The notes beneath the pieces were generated by a model. It was not told the origin of the DNA and searched no databases. It saw only the letters and a program-made list of their open reading frames with translations. Shown one piece after another: positions 6,682 through 14,118 of a stretch of DNA of 64,000 bases; the first letter of the stretch is position 1, and each line of letters starts with the position of its first letter. This DNA is from Colwellia sp. 75C3 (GTDB lineage Bacteria > Pseudomonadota > Gammaproteobacteria > Enterobacterales > Alteromonadaceae). The position numbers and the translations under genes were made by a program. The stretch spans positions 1-64,000 of the forward strand of contig NZ_PJAU01000056.1 of NCBI RefSeq assembly GCF_002836255.1. The letters run 5' to 3'.

Positions 6682-7428
6682 ATGAGATTCTTAACCACTA
6701 TTATACTAATGACGGCTTTACTTACCACAAACGCATTAGCTGAACCATCTAAGAAAGTGCTAATCGTAGTATCGAATACAATAGATATGGGAGATCCTGA
6801 AAAGCATGATGCTAGAAATAATTTATGGGAATTCGCGCCTCCCTATCACGTTTTTGTTAGTCACGGCTTTGAAGTTGACTTTGTATCGCCTAAAGGTGGA
6901 AAAGTTGAGTTTATGATGGAACCACGAGGTATAAGTAGTTACACGATAAAGTATGAAAATTTCTTAGAAAAAGCGAACAGTTCATTCTCTCCTTCTCAAA
7001 TTGTTCCAGGCGATTATTGGGGCGTATTCATTGGTGGTGGGTATGGTGTAATGTTTGATGTTGCAGATAACAAAAGAATCCATTCAATCATCAGCAATGT
7101 ATACGAGTCAGGTGGTGTTGTAGGTGTTGGTGGTCATGGCTCTGCAGGTATTGTTAATGTGACATTATCTAACGGTGACTTTTTGGTGAAAGGAAAGAAA
7201 GTAGCTGGATTTCCGAACTCTACAGAAACATCTAAGCCGTGGGCAAAACAGGGGGAACTATTGCCTTTTCTTATAGAAAGTCAGCTTAATAAGAATGGTG
7301 CTATTGCTCAAAATAAGAAAACATTACAAGATAAACATACCGTGATCGAAGATCAACGTATTATCTCAACAATGTTTCTACCTTCAGCTGCACTTGTCGC
7401 AAAAGAAATGATAATTTCTAACAAATAG
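6682..7428 (+). CDS. Exported DJ-1/PfpI-like protein lacking the catalytic cysteine
   Basis: 248 residues. A signal peptide ends near residue 20 (TTNALAE). The mature part follows the DJ-1/PfpI class I glutamine-amidotransferase-like fold: KVLIVVSNTIDMG, the NNLWEFAPPYHVF segment, GFEVDFVSPKGG, the FIGGGYGVMFDV loop and the nucleophile-elbow region VGVGGHGSAGIVNV. In relatives such as Hsp31-type chaperones/glyoxalases that elbow contains a Cys-His-Gly; here residue 151 (codon GGT at 7132-7134) is glycine. It is thus probably not a cysteine hydrolase and may be a structural or binding paralogue. ATG at 6682 after AAAGGAAA. Confidence 0.85.
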   Translation: MRFLTTIILMTALLTTNALAEPSKKVLIVVSNTIDMGDPEKHDARNNLWEFAPPYHVFVSHGFEVDFVSPKGGKVEFMMEPRGISSYTIKYENFLEKANSSFSPSQIVPGDYWGVFIGGGYGVMFDVADNKRIHSIISNVYESGGVVGVGGHGSAGIVNVTLSNGDFLVKGKKVAGFPNSTETSKPWAKQGELLPFLIESQLNKNGAIAQNKKTLQDKHTVIEDQRIISTMFLPSAALVAKEMIISNK

Positions 7429-7438
7429 TAAATGCACC

Positions 7439-7527
7439 TAACAAGCACTTCAAACGGAACAAAAACAGTTGACTACGCTTCGCTTCATATTATAGCCACA
7501 ATTTTTGTTCGCTTATACAGGCGTTAG
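7439..7527 (+). repeat. attC site 12
   Basis: Begins TAACAAGCACTTCAAACGG, left arm AACAGTTGACTA, right arm TATAGCCACAATT, ends AGGCGTTAG. Left half closely matches attC 2. The right arm has lost a base. Confidence 0.87.
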
Positions 7528-7602
7528 CAGTACGCATGATTATGAGTACATATTTAACTTTTTGGGTTAGAATAAAATTTTATATTCAGTTAAGGAATTA
7601 CT

Positions 7603-7827
7603 ATGAATAATGATATTAAAGGGATTTGTCTTTTCTTGGGGCTAATAGGTTTAGGTTATGTTGCTTTATTAATACTTGTCGCGTTGCTAACTGGCGCTAA
7701 AATAATTAAAAGCATCATGTTTATTTCTATTTTTTCAACATTTCTAATTAGTTTAGGCTTAACTCCACAAGTTAAGAGTCGTTTGTCCAATTACCTCAAG
7801 TCATTAAATTATAAAAAGTTCGTGTAA
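7603..7827 (+). CDS. Small two-helix membrane protein, unknown cassette
   Basis: 74 residues with two hydrophobic helices (residues about 6-28 and 36-52) and a basic C-terminal tail (KSRLSNYLKSLNYKKF). ATG at 7603 with AAGGAAT upstream. The size and topology are compatible with many small membrane proteins, including type I toxins, but no antisense partner was identified. No family recognised. Confidence 0.65.
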   Translation: MNNDIKGICLFLGLIGLGYVALLILVALLTGAKIIKSIMFISIFSTFLISLGLTPQVKSRLSNYLKSLNYKKFV

Positions 7828-7835
7828 AGTACGGC

Positions 7836-7850
7836 TAACAAGGCGTTATA
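7836..7850 (+). repeat. Collapsed attC (outer boxes only)
   Basis: TAACAAGGCGTTATA: the left box TAACAAG is joined directly to the right box GCGTTAT. All the hairpin in between (about 75 bp) is missing, leaving a minimal imperfect palindrome. Confidence 0.7.
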
Positions 7851-7877
7851 TTTTACAAGCTGGCATCAGCATTTTAA

Positions 7878-8084
7878 ATCAAGAGTCTTTTTAATCTGGC
7901 AAGGTTAACAACCAGTGAAAAAGCAGAATTGGATAATTTCCCTAAAGATGAGCGCTTTTTATCTTGTGATACAGACTCTGAAGCTGAAAGGTTAATTGTT
8001 TTGCATTCTCTCAAAGATAAAGGTTATATCCGTTTTAAAGGTAATCAAGATCATTGTCAGTTTTTTGAGTTGGTAAAAAAGTAA
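7878..8084 (+). pseudogene. 5'-truncated open frame, 68 codons, no usual start
   Basis: An uninterrupted frame follows the stop at 7875-7877 and ends at 8084. It encodes a charged, cysteine-containing polypeptide with segments EKAELDNFPKDERFLSCD and DSEAERLIVLHSLKDKGYIRF. No ATG or GTG occurs in the frame; a CTG at 7896 and a TTG at 7929 lack ribosome binding sites. It lies directly after the collapsed attC and is best read as the 3' part of a cassette gene whose 5' end was deleted. Family not recognised. Confidence 0.5.
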
Positions 8085-8104
8085 AATATAACGAACGGAA
8101 TCAT

Positions 8105-8578
8105 ATGCGTCATCTAATCATAATTATTATCACCTTATTTATTCTAGGTTGTTCCGGCACAAAAAAAGATACTAATCAAAATCCAATAACTTTAGATCGG
8201 AATGTAATGAATAATGAAAATTCATTTAAAGGTTGGCTCTTTTACGGAATGGCATTGAAAATGTGGCCTGTTGAACTTGATCTACATGGAAATACTGACT
8301 TATATAAACGAGAAGTTTTTGCTCGTTCGAAAGTAGCACTTATTTGGCAAGAATTAAGACAGAAAAATAGTGTAACTCCTGATACAGATCTAGATGCCTT
8401 GGTATCAGTAAATGATGCGGGCTATATGAGGGAATATGTTTGGATATACATTCATAAAAGCATTAGTGGAATACCTAATGATTTAAGTTTAGATAAATTT
8501 GAACAATGGATGTCTATCAATTTACCCAAGCATGAAGCAATCATCGAACCTGGAGTAACGGTGCCAGTTTCGTCATAA
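8105..8578 (+). CDS. Cassette lipoprotein of unknown function
   Basis: 157 residues. A strongly hydrophobic IIIIIITLF core and lipobox LGCS (cysteine at residue 16) mark a lipoprotein. The mature protein is a mixed helix/strand domain with DLHGNTDLYKREVFARSKV and YVWIYIHKS segments; no known domain recognised. ATG at 8105. The stop codon overlaps the next attC. Confidence 0.78.
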   Translation: MRHLIIIIITLFILGCSGTKKDTNQNPITLDRNVMNNENSFKGWLFYGMALKMWPVELDLHGNTDLYKREVFARSKVALIWQELRQKNSVTPDTDLDALVSVNDAGYMREYVWIYIHKSISGIPNDLSLDKFEQWMSINLPKHEAIIEPGVTVPVSS

Positions 8579-8691
8579 CAAGAACATTAAACGGAAAAAA
8601 TACAGTTGGCTGTATTCACATGGATAGGTGTTTTATCAAATATTTAAGCTTATTTTAACCAACAATTATTTGCCCCTTAGTGGGGCGTTAT
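8576..8691 (+). repeat. attC site 13 (long)
   Basis: Begins TAACAAGAACATTAAACGG, left arm ACAGTTGGCTG, an extended loop, right arm TTAACCAACAATT and right end GGGGCGTTAT. About 116 bp, the longest complete site. Confidence 0.87.
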
Positions 8692-8711
8692 AACCCTTAA
8701 ACGAAGATATT

Positions 8712-9617
8712 ATGAACCTCAAAGATATATTTTTAGCATTATTGGTGGTTTTTATTTGGGGGATTAACTTTTCTTTTATCAAAATTGGTTTAGAAGAATT
8801 ACCACCGATACTTTTTTCTGCAATACGTTTTTCAATTGTAGCGATACCTGCTGTTTTCTTTATTCCATTTCCTAAAACTTCAATTTGGAATGTTATTGGA
8901 GTTGGCTTCTTTTTAGGTGTATTAAAATTTGGTTTGTTATTTGTTGCAATGAAATCAGATGCCTCTGCTGGTCTATCTTCACTTATACTTCAAGCTCAGG
9001 TGTTTTTTACCATTGGTTTAAGTATTTTGTTTTTTAAAGAATTAATCACTAAAACACAATTATTAGGAGTAAGTGTTGCAGCAATTGGTTTTAGCTTTTT
9101 CTTTTTTAATGCAGGTGGAAATATCACAACAACTGGTTTGGGGCTTATTTTACTTGCAGCTTTGTTCTGGGCAATCTCAAATATGATTATGAAGCAAATA
9201 AAACAAGTTAATCTGTTACATTTTATGGTTTGGGTTTGCTTAATACCTCCTATCCCCCTTCTAGGCTTATCGTTTATCATGGAAACTAATGATCCTTTAG
9301 GTGCCATTCTTTCAACATCCATAAAAACATGGGGAGCACTCACTTATGTGAGCTATATCTCGACATTGATTGCCTTTTCAATTTGGGGTTTTTTACTAAA
9401 AAGTTATTCTGCCGCTTTTGTAACGCCATTTGCACTATTAATTCCTGTTGTAGGTATAGTGACATCAAGTTTACTTTTAAATGAAACTTTAAACCCTCAT
9501 GAAATAACTGGTACTATTTTAATTATGCTGGGATTAGTGTTTTGTGTTGCTGGAAATAAGTTATTTAACCTTCTGTTCAATCAGGGTTATATCAAGAGAA
9601 TTAACAAGGACACGTAA
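8712..9617 (+). CDS. EamA/DMT-family permease
   Basis: 301 residues with about ten membrane helices in two EamA repeats (residues about 6-135 and 145-285). The start LLVVFIWGINFSFIKIGLEELPP is the typical EamA opening, and the second repeat ends in LNPHEITGTILIMLGL, the usual E-x-x-x-x-x-G-x-x-x-I-x-x-G pattern. It exports or imports small metabolites; substrate unknown. ATG at 8712. The C-terminal residues after YIKRINKD are encoded by the attC, since the stop lies in it. Confidence 0.92.
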   Translation: MNLKDIFLALLVVFIWGINFSFIKIGLEELPPILFSAIRFSIVAIPAVFFIPFPKTSIWNVIGVGFFLGVLKFGLLFVAMKSDASAGLSSLILQAQVFFTIGLSILFFKELITKTQLLGVSVAAIGFSFFFFNAGGNITTTGLGLILLAALFWAISNMIMKQIKQVNLLHFMVWVCLIPPIPLLGLSFIMETNDPLGAILSTSIKTWGALTYVSYISTLIAFSIWGFLLKSYSAAFVTPFALLIPVVGIVTSSLLLNETLNPHEITGTILIMLGLVFCVAGNKLFNLLFNQGYIKRINKDT

Positions 9618-9684
9618 CAGTTGGCTACGTCTCGCTTCTCTACACATTTTAGCAAACGATTATCAGCCCCTTAAATGGGCGTTA
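9602..9684 (+). repeat. attC site 14
   Basis: Begins TAACAAGGACACG, left arm AACAGTTGGCTA, right arm TTAGCAAACGATT, ends GGGCGTTAT. The right half resembles that of attC 6. Confidence 0.87.
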
Positions 9685-9710
9685 TAAGTTTTATCAAGGA
9701 TGGTGTTCAA

Positions 9711-10019
9711 TTGAAAAATTTACTTATTCTCATAGTTATTTGTGGCGCGGCATGGCAGTTCTATTTTAAAAATAGCTCTCTAGTCGAAACAACTCACAAA
9801 AAGGCGACATCTGAATTCTCAAATAGTGACGCCATGAAAACATTAGCTCAAGCTAAAGAAATAGCTAAGCCTAAAGTTACCTATAAATGCGATGGCAGAC
9901 AACATTGTTCTCAAATGAATTCATATGAAGAAGCAAAGTATTTTATCCGTTACTGTCCTAATACTGAAATGGACGGTGATGGAGATGGTATTCCGTGTGA
10001 AAGACAGTTTAATAGATAA
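9711..10019 (+). CDS. Membrane-anchored excalibur-domain protein
   Basis: About 102 residues. An N-terminal membrane helix (LLILIVICGAAWQFYF) is followed by a linker and a C-terminal excalibur domain: YKCDGRQHCSQM, then SYEEAKYFIRYCPN, and finally DGDGDGIPCE, the calcium-loop-like D-x-D-x-D-G signature with its four cysteines. TTG 9711 is chosen: AAGGA is at 9697-9701, and the longer frame opens inside attC 14. Excalibur domains occur in extracellular proteins and nuclease-associated proteins; here it stands alone, so its role is open. Confidence 0.85.
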   Translation: MKNLLILIVICGAAWQFYFKNSSLVETTHKKATSEFSNSDAMKTLAQAKEIAKPKVTYKCDGRQHCSQMNSYEEAKYFIRYCPNTEMDGDGDGIPCERQFNR

Positions 10020-10035
10020 AGTGCTTTCAAACTTC

Positions 10036-10092
10036 TAACAAGGCATTCAACATTTTAACCAACAATATTTTGCCGTTTAATGTGGCGTTATG
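10036..10092 (+). repeat. attC site 15 (short, left arm deleted)
   Basis: Begins TAACAAGGCATTCAAC, then directly the right half TTTTAACCAACAATATTTTGCCG and the end TGGCGTTATG. The CAGTTGG left arm and loop are missing; only 57 bp. Confidence 0.75.
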
Positions 10093-10109
10093 CCTCAAGG
10101 AGAGTTCAT

Positions 10110-10724
10110 TTGTCATCTGCAAGTTTGTTAGCACTTTTTGGAGCTATGTTAATCGTTGCTCTTGTACCTGGCCCTGCTGTATTTGCTGTAATTGCGCGTA
10201 CATTTTCATCTGGATTTAGCCGCGGTTTAATGATGATCGTAGGTATAACATTAGGTGACTTTATATTTATACTTCTTGCTTTGTTTGGCCTGTCTATAAT
10301 TTCTGAAATTATGGGAACTACTTTTCTTATAATTAAATACGCTAGTGCTGCATACCTTATTTGGTTAGGTATTAATTTAATAAAATCTAAAGCAACCTCT
10401 GAAGATATTAAAGCATCAAAAGAGTCTTCTTTAGTTGCAAGCTTAGCTACAGGGTTAATGATAAATTTAGGAAATCCAAAAGCAATTGTATTTTATATTG
10501 GTTTATTTCCTGCGTTTATAGATGTTAACCAAGTGGTTACAGTAGATGTACTGGCAATAATGGGAATTGCGACACTCGCTTTTGGTAGTGTCAATATTTG
10601 CTACGCGCTATTAGCTTTAAGAGCTAAGAGGGTGCTAAAGAGCCCTAATGCATTATCATTAATTAATAAAACAGCAGGCACCATTATGGTGTCGACTGGG
10701 GCGGTAGTCGCAATTAAGGCATAA
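10110..10724 (+). CDS. LysE/RhtB-family exporter
   Basis: 204 residues with six membrane helices. The N terminus LLALFGAMLIVALVPGPAVFAVIART carries the P-G-P motif of LysE/RhtB amino-acid exporters; the INLGNPKAIVFYIGLFPAF helix is typical of the C-terminal half. TTG 10110 is preferred because AAGGAGAG lies at 10097-10104; the extra upstream frame opens in the attC. The substrate may be an amino acid or derivative but cannot be told. The stop lies in the next attC. Confidence 0.92.
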   Translation: MSSASLLALFGAMLIVALVPGPAVFAVIARTFSSGFSRGLMMIVGITLGDFIFILLALFGLSIISEIMGTTFLIIKYASAAYLIWLGINLIKSKATSEDIKASKESSLVASLATGLMINLGNPKAIVFYIGLFPAFIDVNQVVTVDVLAIMGIATLAFGSVNICYALLALRAKRVLKSPNALSLINKTAGTIMVSTGAVVAIKA

Positions 10725-10814
10725 CAAGCGGTAAAACAAGGACAAAAATCGGTTGATTCTTGTCCTGCGCCGCTTGTTTTAACCAAGTGTTTTTCCCTCA
10801 TAGTGGGGCGTTAT
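10722..10814 (+). repeat. attC site 16
   Basis: Begins TAACAAGCGG, left arm AATCGGTTGATTC, right arm TTTTAACCAAGTG, ends GGGGCGTTAT. Loop GTCCTGCGCCGCTTG is close to that of attC 3 and 8. Confidence 0.88.
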
Positions 10815-10831
10815 AACTTACGGAGAGTATC

Positions 10832-11230
10832 GTGATAAACAAAGGCAGTTGCTTGTGTAATCAAGTCCAATATGAAATCGATGGTGAATTTGAAGATGTA
10901 CTAAATTGCCATTGTGGTATGTGTCGTAAATTACATGCGTCGGCATTCAGAACCAGAGCAAAAATTAAGACTGGAAGCTGGAAAACTATTCAGGGTGAAA
11001 AATTTATTAAGTTTTATGAATCATCTCCTGGTGAGCATAAAGGCTTTTGCTCTGAGTGTGGTTCTAGTTTATTTACTAAATTCGATTCTCATCCAAATAT
11101 ATTAGGTTTTCCATTCGGTACATTAGATACAGACCCTAAAGTAAAACCCACTCGTCATGTCTACGTTGGCAGTAAAGCTGCTTGGCATGAAATTACCGAT
11201 AACTTACCTCAACAACAAGAGTTTGAATAA
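10832..11230 (+). CDS. GFA-family (CENP-V/GFA domain) protein
   Basis: 132 residues with the zinc-ligand pattern of the GFA family: GSCLCNQVQYEI at the N terminus (C-x-C), NCHCGMCRKLHASAF near residues 24-40 (C-x-C-x-x-C), and FCSECGSSLF near 70-79 (C-x-x-C). The family is named for a glutathione-dependent formaldehyde-activating enzyme, but most members are uncharacterised. GTG start at 10832 with ACGGAGAG at 10820-10827. Another GFA-family gene lies at 14805 at the edge of the array. Confidence 0.9.
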   Translation: MINKGSCLCNQVQYEIDGEFEDVLNCHCGMCRKLHASAFRTRAKIKTGSWKTIQGEKFIKFYESSPGEHKGFCSECGSSLFTKFDSHPNILGFPFGTLDTDPKVKPTRHVYVGSKAAWHEITDNLPQQQEFE

Positions 11231-11239
11231 AGTAAGTTT

Positions 11240-11305
11240 TAACAAGTTGCTTAAACGGACAAACAACAGTTTTTTCGTGTTCCGCGCATGTTAGCAAAGC
11301 GTTAT
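11240..11305 (+). repeat. attC site 17 (short)
   Basis: Begins TAACAAGTTGCTTAAACGG, left arm AACAGTTTTTTCG, then GTTAGCAAAGCGTTAT: the right arm and the bases before the right box are deleted. 66 bp. Confidence 0.75.
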
Positions 11306-11319
11306 ATTTTGGAGTTTAA

Positions 11320-11742
11320 TTGAAGTTTTTTATTATTATCTGCGGTATCGCATCTTCAATTTTTTTACATAGTAATTCAATATTAATAGGCAGCCGTTCA
11401 TGGATGGAATTATTGCTTACGTTGGTTAATTTCAAAAATATGAATGAATGGGCTACAAATATAATTGCTAATGTTTGGTTACTTTTTCCTAAACTATTAA
11501 CTTTTACGTTAATCTGTTCATTTTTTGTCAATTATTTCGGGCATGCAAGGTACTATATTTATTCTGTACTAATAACTTCGTTTATTAGTTTTGTAGTAAT
11601 TCCTAACACTCCAATATTGGAGCATTTATTTTTGCTGCCTATGCAAGAAATTCGTTTTGTAAATATATTCATCAGTTTATTTATGTTTTTAATTTCTTTA
11701 CAATTATTCATGTATTTCACAAAAAATATAACAAGAAAATAA
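11320..11742 (+). CDS. Multi-pass membrane protein, unknown cassette
   Basis: 140 residues with about four hydrophobic segments (residues 2-20, 50-68, 78-95 and 113-133). TTG start at 11320 with TTGGAG at 11309-11314. The stop codon falls inside the following attC. No recognised family; isoleucine/phenylalanine rich, as for the other AT-rich cassettes. Confidence 0.68.
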   Translation: MKFFIIICGIASSIFLHSNSILIGSRSWMELLLTLVNFKNMNEWATNIIANVWLLFPKLLTFTLICSFFVNYFGHARYYIYSVLITSFISFVVIPNTPILEHLFLLPMQEIRFVNIFISLFMFLISLQLFMYFTKNITRK

Positions 11743-11827
11743 ACAAGGACACGTAAAAGTTGGTTACTTGTCGCTTCGCTATACAATTTTAGCCAACCAT
11801 TACTTAGCCTATTATTTATGGGTAACA
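11729..11827 (+). repeat. attC site 18 (decayed right box)
   Basis: Begins TAACAAGAAAATAAACAAGG, left arm AAAGTTGGTTA, right arm TTTAGCCAACCATT, but the right end reads ATGGGTAAC instead of GCGTTAT. Probably inactive. Confidence 0.68.
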
Positions 11828-11852
11828 CCAATTTTACAGGGATGTACGTTGT

Positions 11853-12143
11853 ATGAATTTCAAACAAATATTATTTAGTACTTTAATTTCTTTGTCTATT
11901 ACGGCGTGTGCATATCAACCATCAATTGCAACTAAACAGCCTTATTGTAAACGGGAAGCTTTTACCAATAAATTAACGTTAAAAGTAACCGAAATGGAAG
12001 ACATGGACATGTGTGATGATGGCGATTTTGGAGGATGTGTTGTGGCATTGGCACTGATAGGGCCTCTAAGCTTTATTGTATCAGGTAGTGTAGTGCTAAT
12101 AGGCAATACTTTGCATTGGTCAGAATATCAATTGAGTTGTTAA
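11853..12143 (+). CDS. Cysteine-rich cassette lipoprotein
   Basis: 96 residues. The N terminus ILFSTLISLSITAC ends in a lipobox with the lipidated cysteine at residue 19. The mature part has further cysteines, an acidic MEDMDMCDDGDFGGC stretch, then a hydrophobic segment VVALALIGPLSFIVSGSVVLIG (about residues 63-84) that could be a glycine-zipper-like membrane helix. No known family. ATG at 11853. Confidence 0.75.
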   Translation: MNFKQILFSTLISLSITACAYQPSIATKQPYCKREAFTNKLTLKVTEMEDMDMCDDGDFGGCVVALALIGPLSFIVSGSVVLIGNTLHWSEYQLSC

Positions 12144-12148
12144 AACAT

Positions 12149-12266
12149 AGTAAGAAAATACACAAGGATTCGTACCTGTTGTCTAGGTTTCGCTTCTCTG
12201 TTCAATGTTCAATGTTCAATGTTCAATGTTAGCGAACCATTACTTCACCAATTATATGGCCGTTAT
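12149..12266 (+). repeat. attC site 19 (decayed, with tandem repeat)
   Basis: Left box AGTAAGAAAATACACAAGG and right end TGGCCGTTAT are both degenerate. Left arm CCTGTTGTCTAGG, right half TTAGCGAACCATTACTTC. A four-copy 7 bp repeat sits in the loop. Confidence 0.65.
12199..12230 (+). repeat. Four tandem copies of TGTTCAA in an attC loop
   Basis: TGTTCAA occurs four times head to tail at 12199-12226, followed by a partial TGTT. The array sits where the attC loop would be and lengthens it. Confidence 0.95.
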
Positions 12267-12286
12267 ATCAAAGAGAATTTAGTTTT

Positions 12287-12862
12287 ATGCCTGAAGCCAA
12301 CCCAGAAAAAACAATGACTTTTGCATCGCCGGTAGATCTCGGTCGATGGCTCAAGGTAAATCACGCCATTGAAAGTGAATTGTGGGTAAAGATATTCAAG
12401 AAGAAAACTGGAATTGCTAGCGTGACTTGGGATGATGTCGTCGTTGAAATGTTGTGCTGGGGCTGGATTGATGGCATCAAGAAGTCCATCGATGACCAAG
12501 CCTATCTCCAGCGGGTCACACCAAGAAAAGCACGAAGCAACTGGTCTAAAAGGAACACAGAGCATGCGGAACGTTTGATAAGTGAGAACCGGATGATGGA
12601 ATCAGGGCTAGTACATATACGTGCGGCAAAAGCTGACGGTCGTTGGGAAAGCGCCTATGTGGTAAGTGAAATGGAAGTGCCCGAGGATTTTCTAGCTTCA
12701 CTGGAGAGTAAACCGAATGTTAAAGCGTTTTTTGAAACGCTCACTAAATCGAGTCGTTATATTATCGCGTACGGATTGATAAGTGCGAAGAAGCCCGAAA
12801 CTAGACTTAGGCGCTTTACAAAATTCATGGATATGCTTATTAACGAAGAAAAGCCTAAGTAA
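12287..12862 (+). CDS. YdeI/OmpD-associated-family protein
   Basis: 191 residues. The sequence matches the YdeI/OmpD-associated family: LGRWLKVNHAIESELWVKIFKK near the N terminus, the conserved WDDVVVEMLCWGWIDGIKKSID block (residues about 47-68), then QRVTPRKARSNWSKRN, and a C-terminal helical domain. These proteins occur widely in bacteria, sometimes annotated as bacteriocin-protection proteins; the activity is not established. The ATG at 12287 follows an AGAG. Codon use appears a little richer in G/C than neighbouring cassettes, compatible with recent acquisition. Confidence 0.88.
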   Translation: MPEANPEKTMTFASPVDLGRWLKVNHAIESELWVKIFKKKTGIASVTWDDVVVEMLCWGWIDGIKKSIDDQAYLQRVTPRKARSNWSKRNTEHAERLISENRMMESGLVHIRAAKADGRWESAYVVSEMEVPEDFLASLESKPNVKAFFETLTKSSRYIIAYGLISAKKPETRLRRFTKFMDMLINEEKPK

Positions 12863-12879
12863 GTATCTTGGTCAAACTA

Positions 12880-12968
12880 TTAGACGTTTAAAAGAACAAA
12901 AAAGTTAACTTTTCTTTCTTCTTTACTCATTTTACCTCACCATATTAGGCCTCTTAATGAGGCGTTAT
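12880..12968 (+). repeat. attC site 20 (degenerate)
   Basis: Only the right part is clear: TTTTACCTCACCATATTAGGCCTC ... TGAGGCGTTATG. Left box and left arm (AAAAAGTTAACTTTTC) are poorly conserved but still self-complementary. Confidence 0.6.
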
Positions 12969-12982
12969 GCCCCCTAGAAATT

Positions 12983-13594
12983 ATGAACATTAGCATGAAA
13001 AATAAATTATTAAATGGGCATCATCTGGCTCTTAATGACCAAATTAAGTTGTTGTCAGAATTTGTAATGACAATCGATGGGATCCCCCAAGTACTCGATG
13101 AAATTTGTAAACTGCCTGATGCATGGCTTGGTGCTGGAACAATATTTCAGAATGTATGGAATACAATGCATGGCTATGAGCTTAATACCCATATAAAGGA
13201 TATTGACATCTTATACTGGGATGATAAAGATTTAAGCTGGGAGTCAGAAAATAACTACATTACTTCACTCACTGAAGCCTTTCCAAATATTAACATTCCT
13301 TTTGATGTAAAAAATATTGCTAGAATACATTTATGGTATGAAGAGCGCTTTGGTATTCCTAAAACTGAATACTTTAGTGTTCAAGAATCTATTTCTACTT
13401 GGCCCGTTATTGGGGCTTGTATGGCTATGCGTATTAAGGATGGGAAATTGGAGTTTATTGCTCCACATGGGTTTCAAGACATGTTCTCTCTTCTCGTTAG
13501 GCCGAATAAAGTATTAGTAAACAAAAGCATTTATGAAGACAAAGCAACTAAGTGGAAAGAGCAGTGGCCAATGTTGTCAGTCGAAAATTGGTGA
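12983..13594 (+). CDS. Nucleotidyltransferase-like protein (COG3575 type)
   Basis: 203 residues. The segment AWLGAGTIFQNVWNTMHGYE followed by KDIDILYWDD (residues about 48-81) corresponds to the G-[G/A]-G and D-x-D pattern of the nucleotidyltransferase-like family formerly DUF925, in which an aspartate pair would bind metal. The tail has FIAPHGFQDMFSLLVRPN, also typical. Start at ATG 12983, or the second ATG at 12995. Whether it is enzymatically active is unknown. Confidence 0.82.
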   Translation: MNISMKNKLLNGHHLALNDQIKLLSEFVMTIDGIPQVLDEICKLPDAWLGAGTIFQNVWNTMHGYELNTHIKDIDILYWDDKDLSWESENNYITSLTEAFPNINIPFDVKNIARIHLWYEERFGIPKTEYFSVQESISTWPVIGACMAMRIKDGKLEFIAPHGFQDMFSLLVRPNKVLVNKSIYEDKATKWKEQWPMLSVENW

Positions 13595-13599
13595 TCGTA

Positions 13600-13734
13600 C
13601 ACAACGAGTAATCAATAAGGATGTTTATACATGATGAAACGATTACAATAACTTCAAACGGAACCAAACAATTGATTAGGCTCCGTTTCGCTATACTTTT
13701 AACCAACTATTGGGTCCACTTAAGTGGCCATTAT
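13600..13734 (+). repeat. Decayed attC sites 21
   Basis: A left-half fragment CAACGAGTAATCAATAAGGATG starts near 13602. A second more complete but degenerate site starts near 13643 (ACAATAACTTCAAACGG), with left arm ACAATTGATTAGG, right arm TTTAACCAACTATTGGG and right box GGCCATTAT instead of GGCGTTAT. Confidence 0.6.
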
Positions 13735-13754
13735 TTATTCGAGAGGTTTAAGAT

Positions 13755-14054
13755 TTGATACCCTATTTATTAGCCGGATTATCCGTATTAATTGCGGGTG
13801 GCGTTCACTGGAAGCTACCTAATTCATTTTGGAAAGCATCGATTAGTTCGACGCTAGCAATCGTTGTTTTATCACTTTTATTTATATTTGTGTTTCAGTC
13901 TAATTATTTAGGCTTAGATGATGAGAGCAGCCAACAGGGTAACATTGGCGAAGCTGTTTTATTTGTATCATCACTTGTTTCCTTCTTTGGTTTATTAGTG
14001 TCTTTACTGGTTGGTTATTTCTTAAAAGCAATTAAGCCACCAAACGTTAATTAG
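13755..14054 (+). CDS. Three-helix membrane protein, unknown
   Basis: 99 residues with probable membrane helices at about 2-17, 32-50 and 67-91 and an acidic loop LGLDDESSQQGN between the second and third. TTG start at 13755 with GAGAGG at 13741-13746. No recognised family. It is followed by an attC remnant with only GGCGTTAAG at 14066-14074 preserved. Confidence 0.68.
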   Translation: MIPYLLAGLSVLIAGGVHWKLPNSFWKASISSTLAIVVLSLLFIFVFQSNYLGLDDESSQQGNIGEAVLFVSSLVSFFGLLVSLLVGYFLKAIKPPNVN

Positions 14055-14076
14055 TCTGTGATTTTGGCGTTAAGCG
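14040..14076 (+). repeat. attC remnant
   Basis: AACGTTAATTAG near 14043 and GGCGTTAAG at 14066-14074 resemble the outer attC boxes; the hairpin arms are missing. Confidence 0.4.
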
Positions 14077-14118
14077 TACAGAATTATTTTCACCGATTTC
14101 AAGTGTTAAGTTATTATT

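Noticed and set aside
7603-7827. Type I toxin
   Set aside because: The small membrane protein fits by size but no antisense RNA promoter or partner was found.
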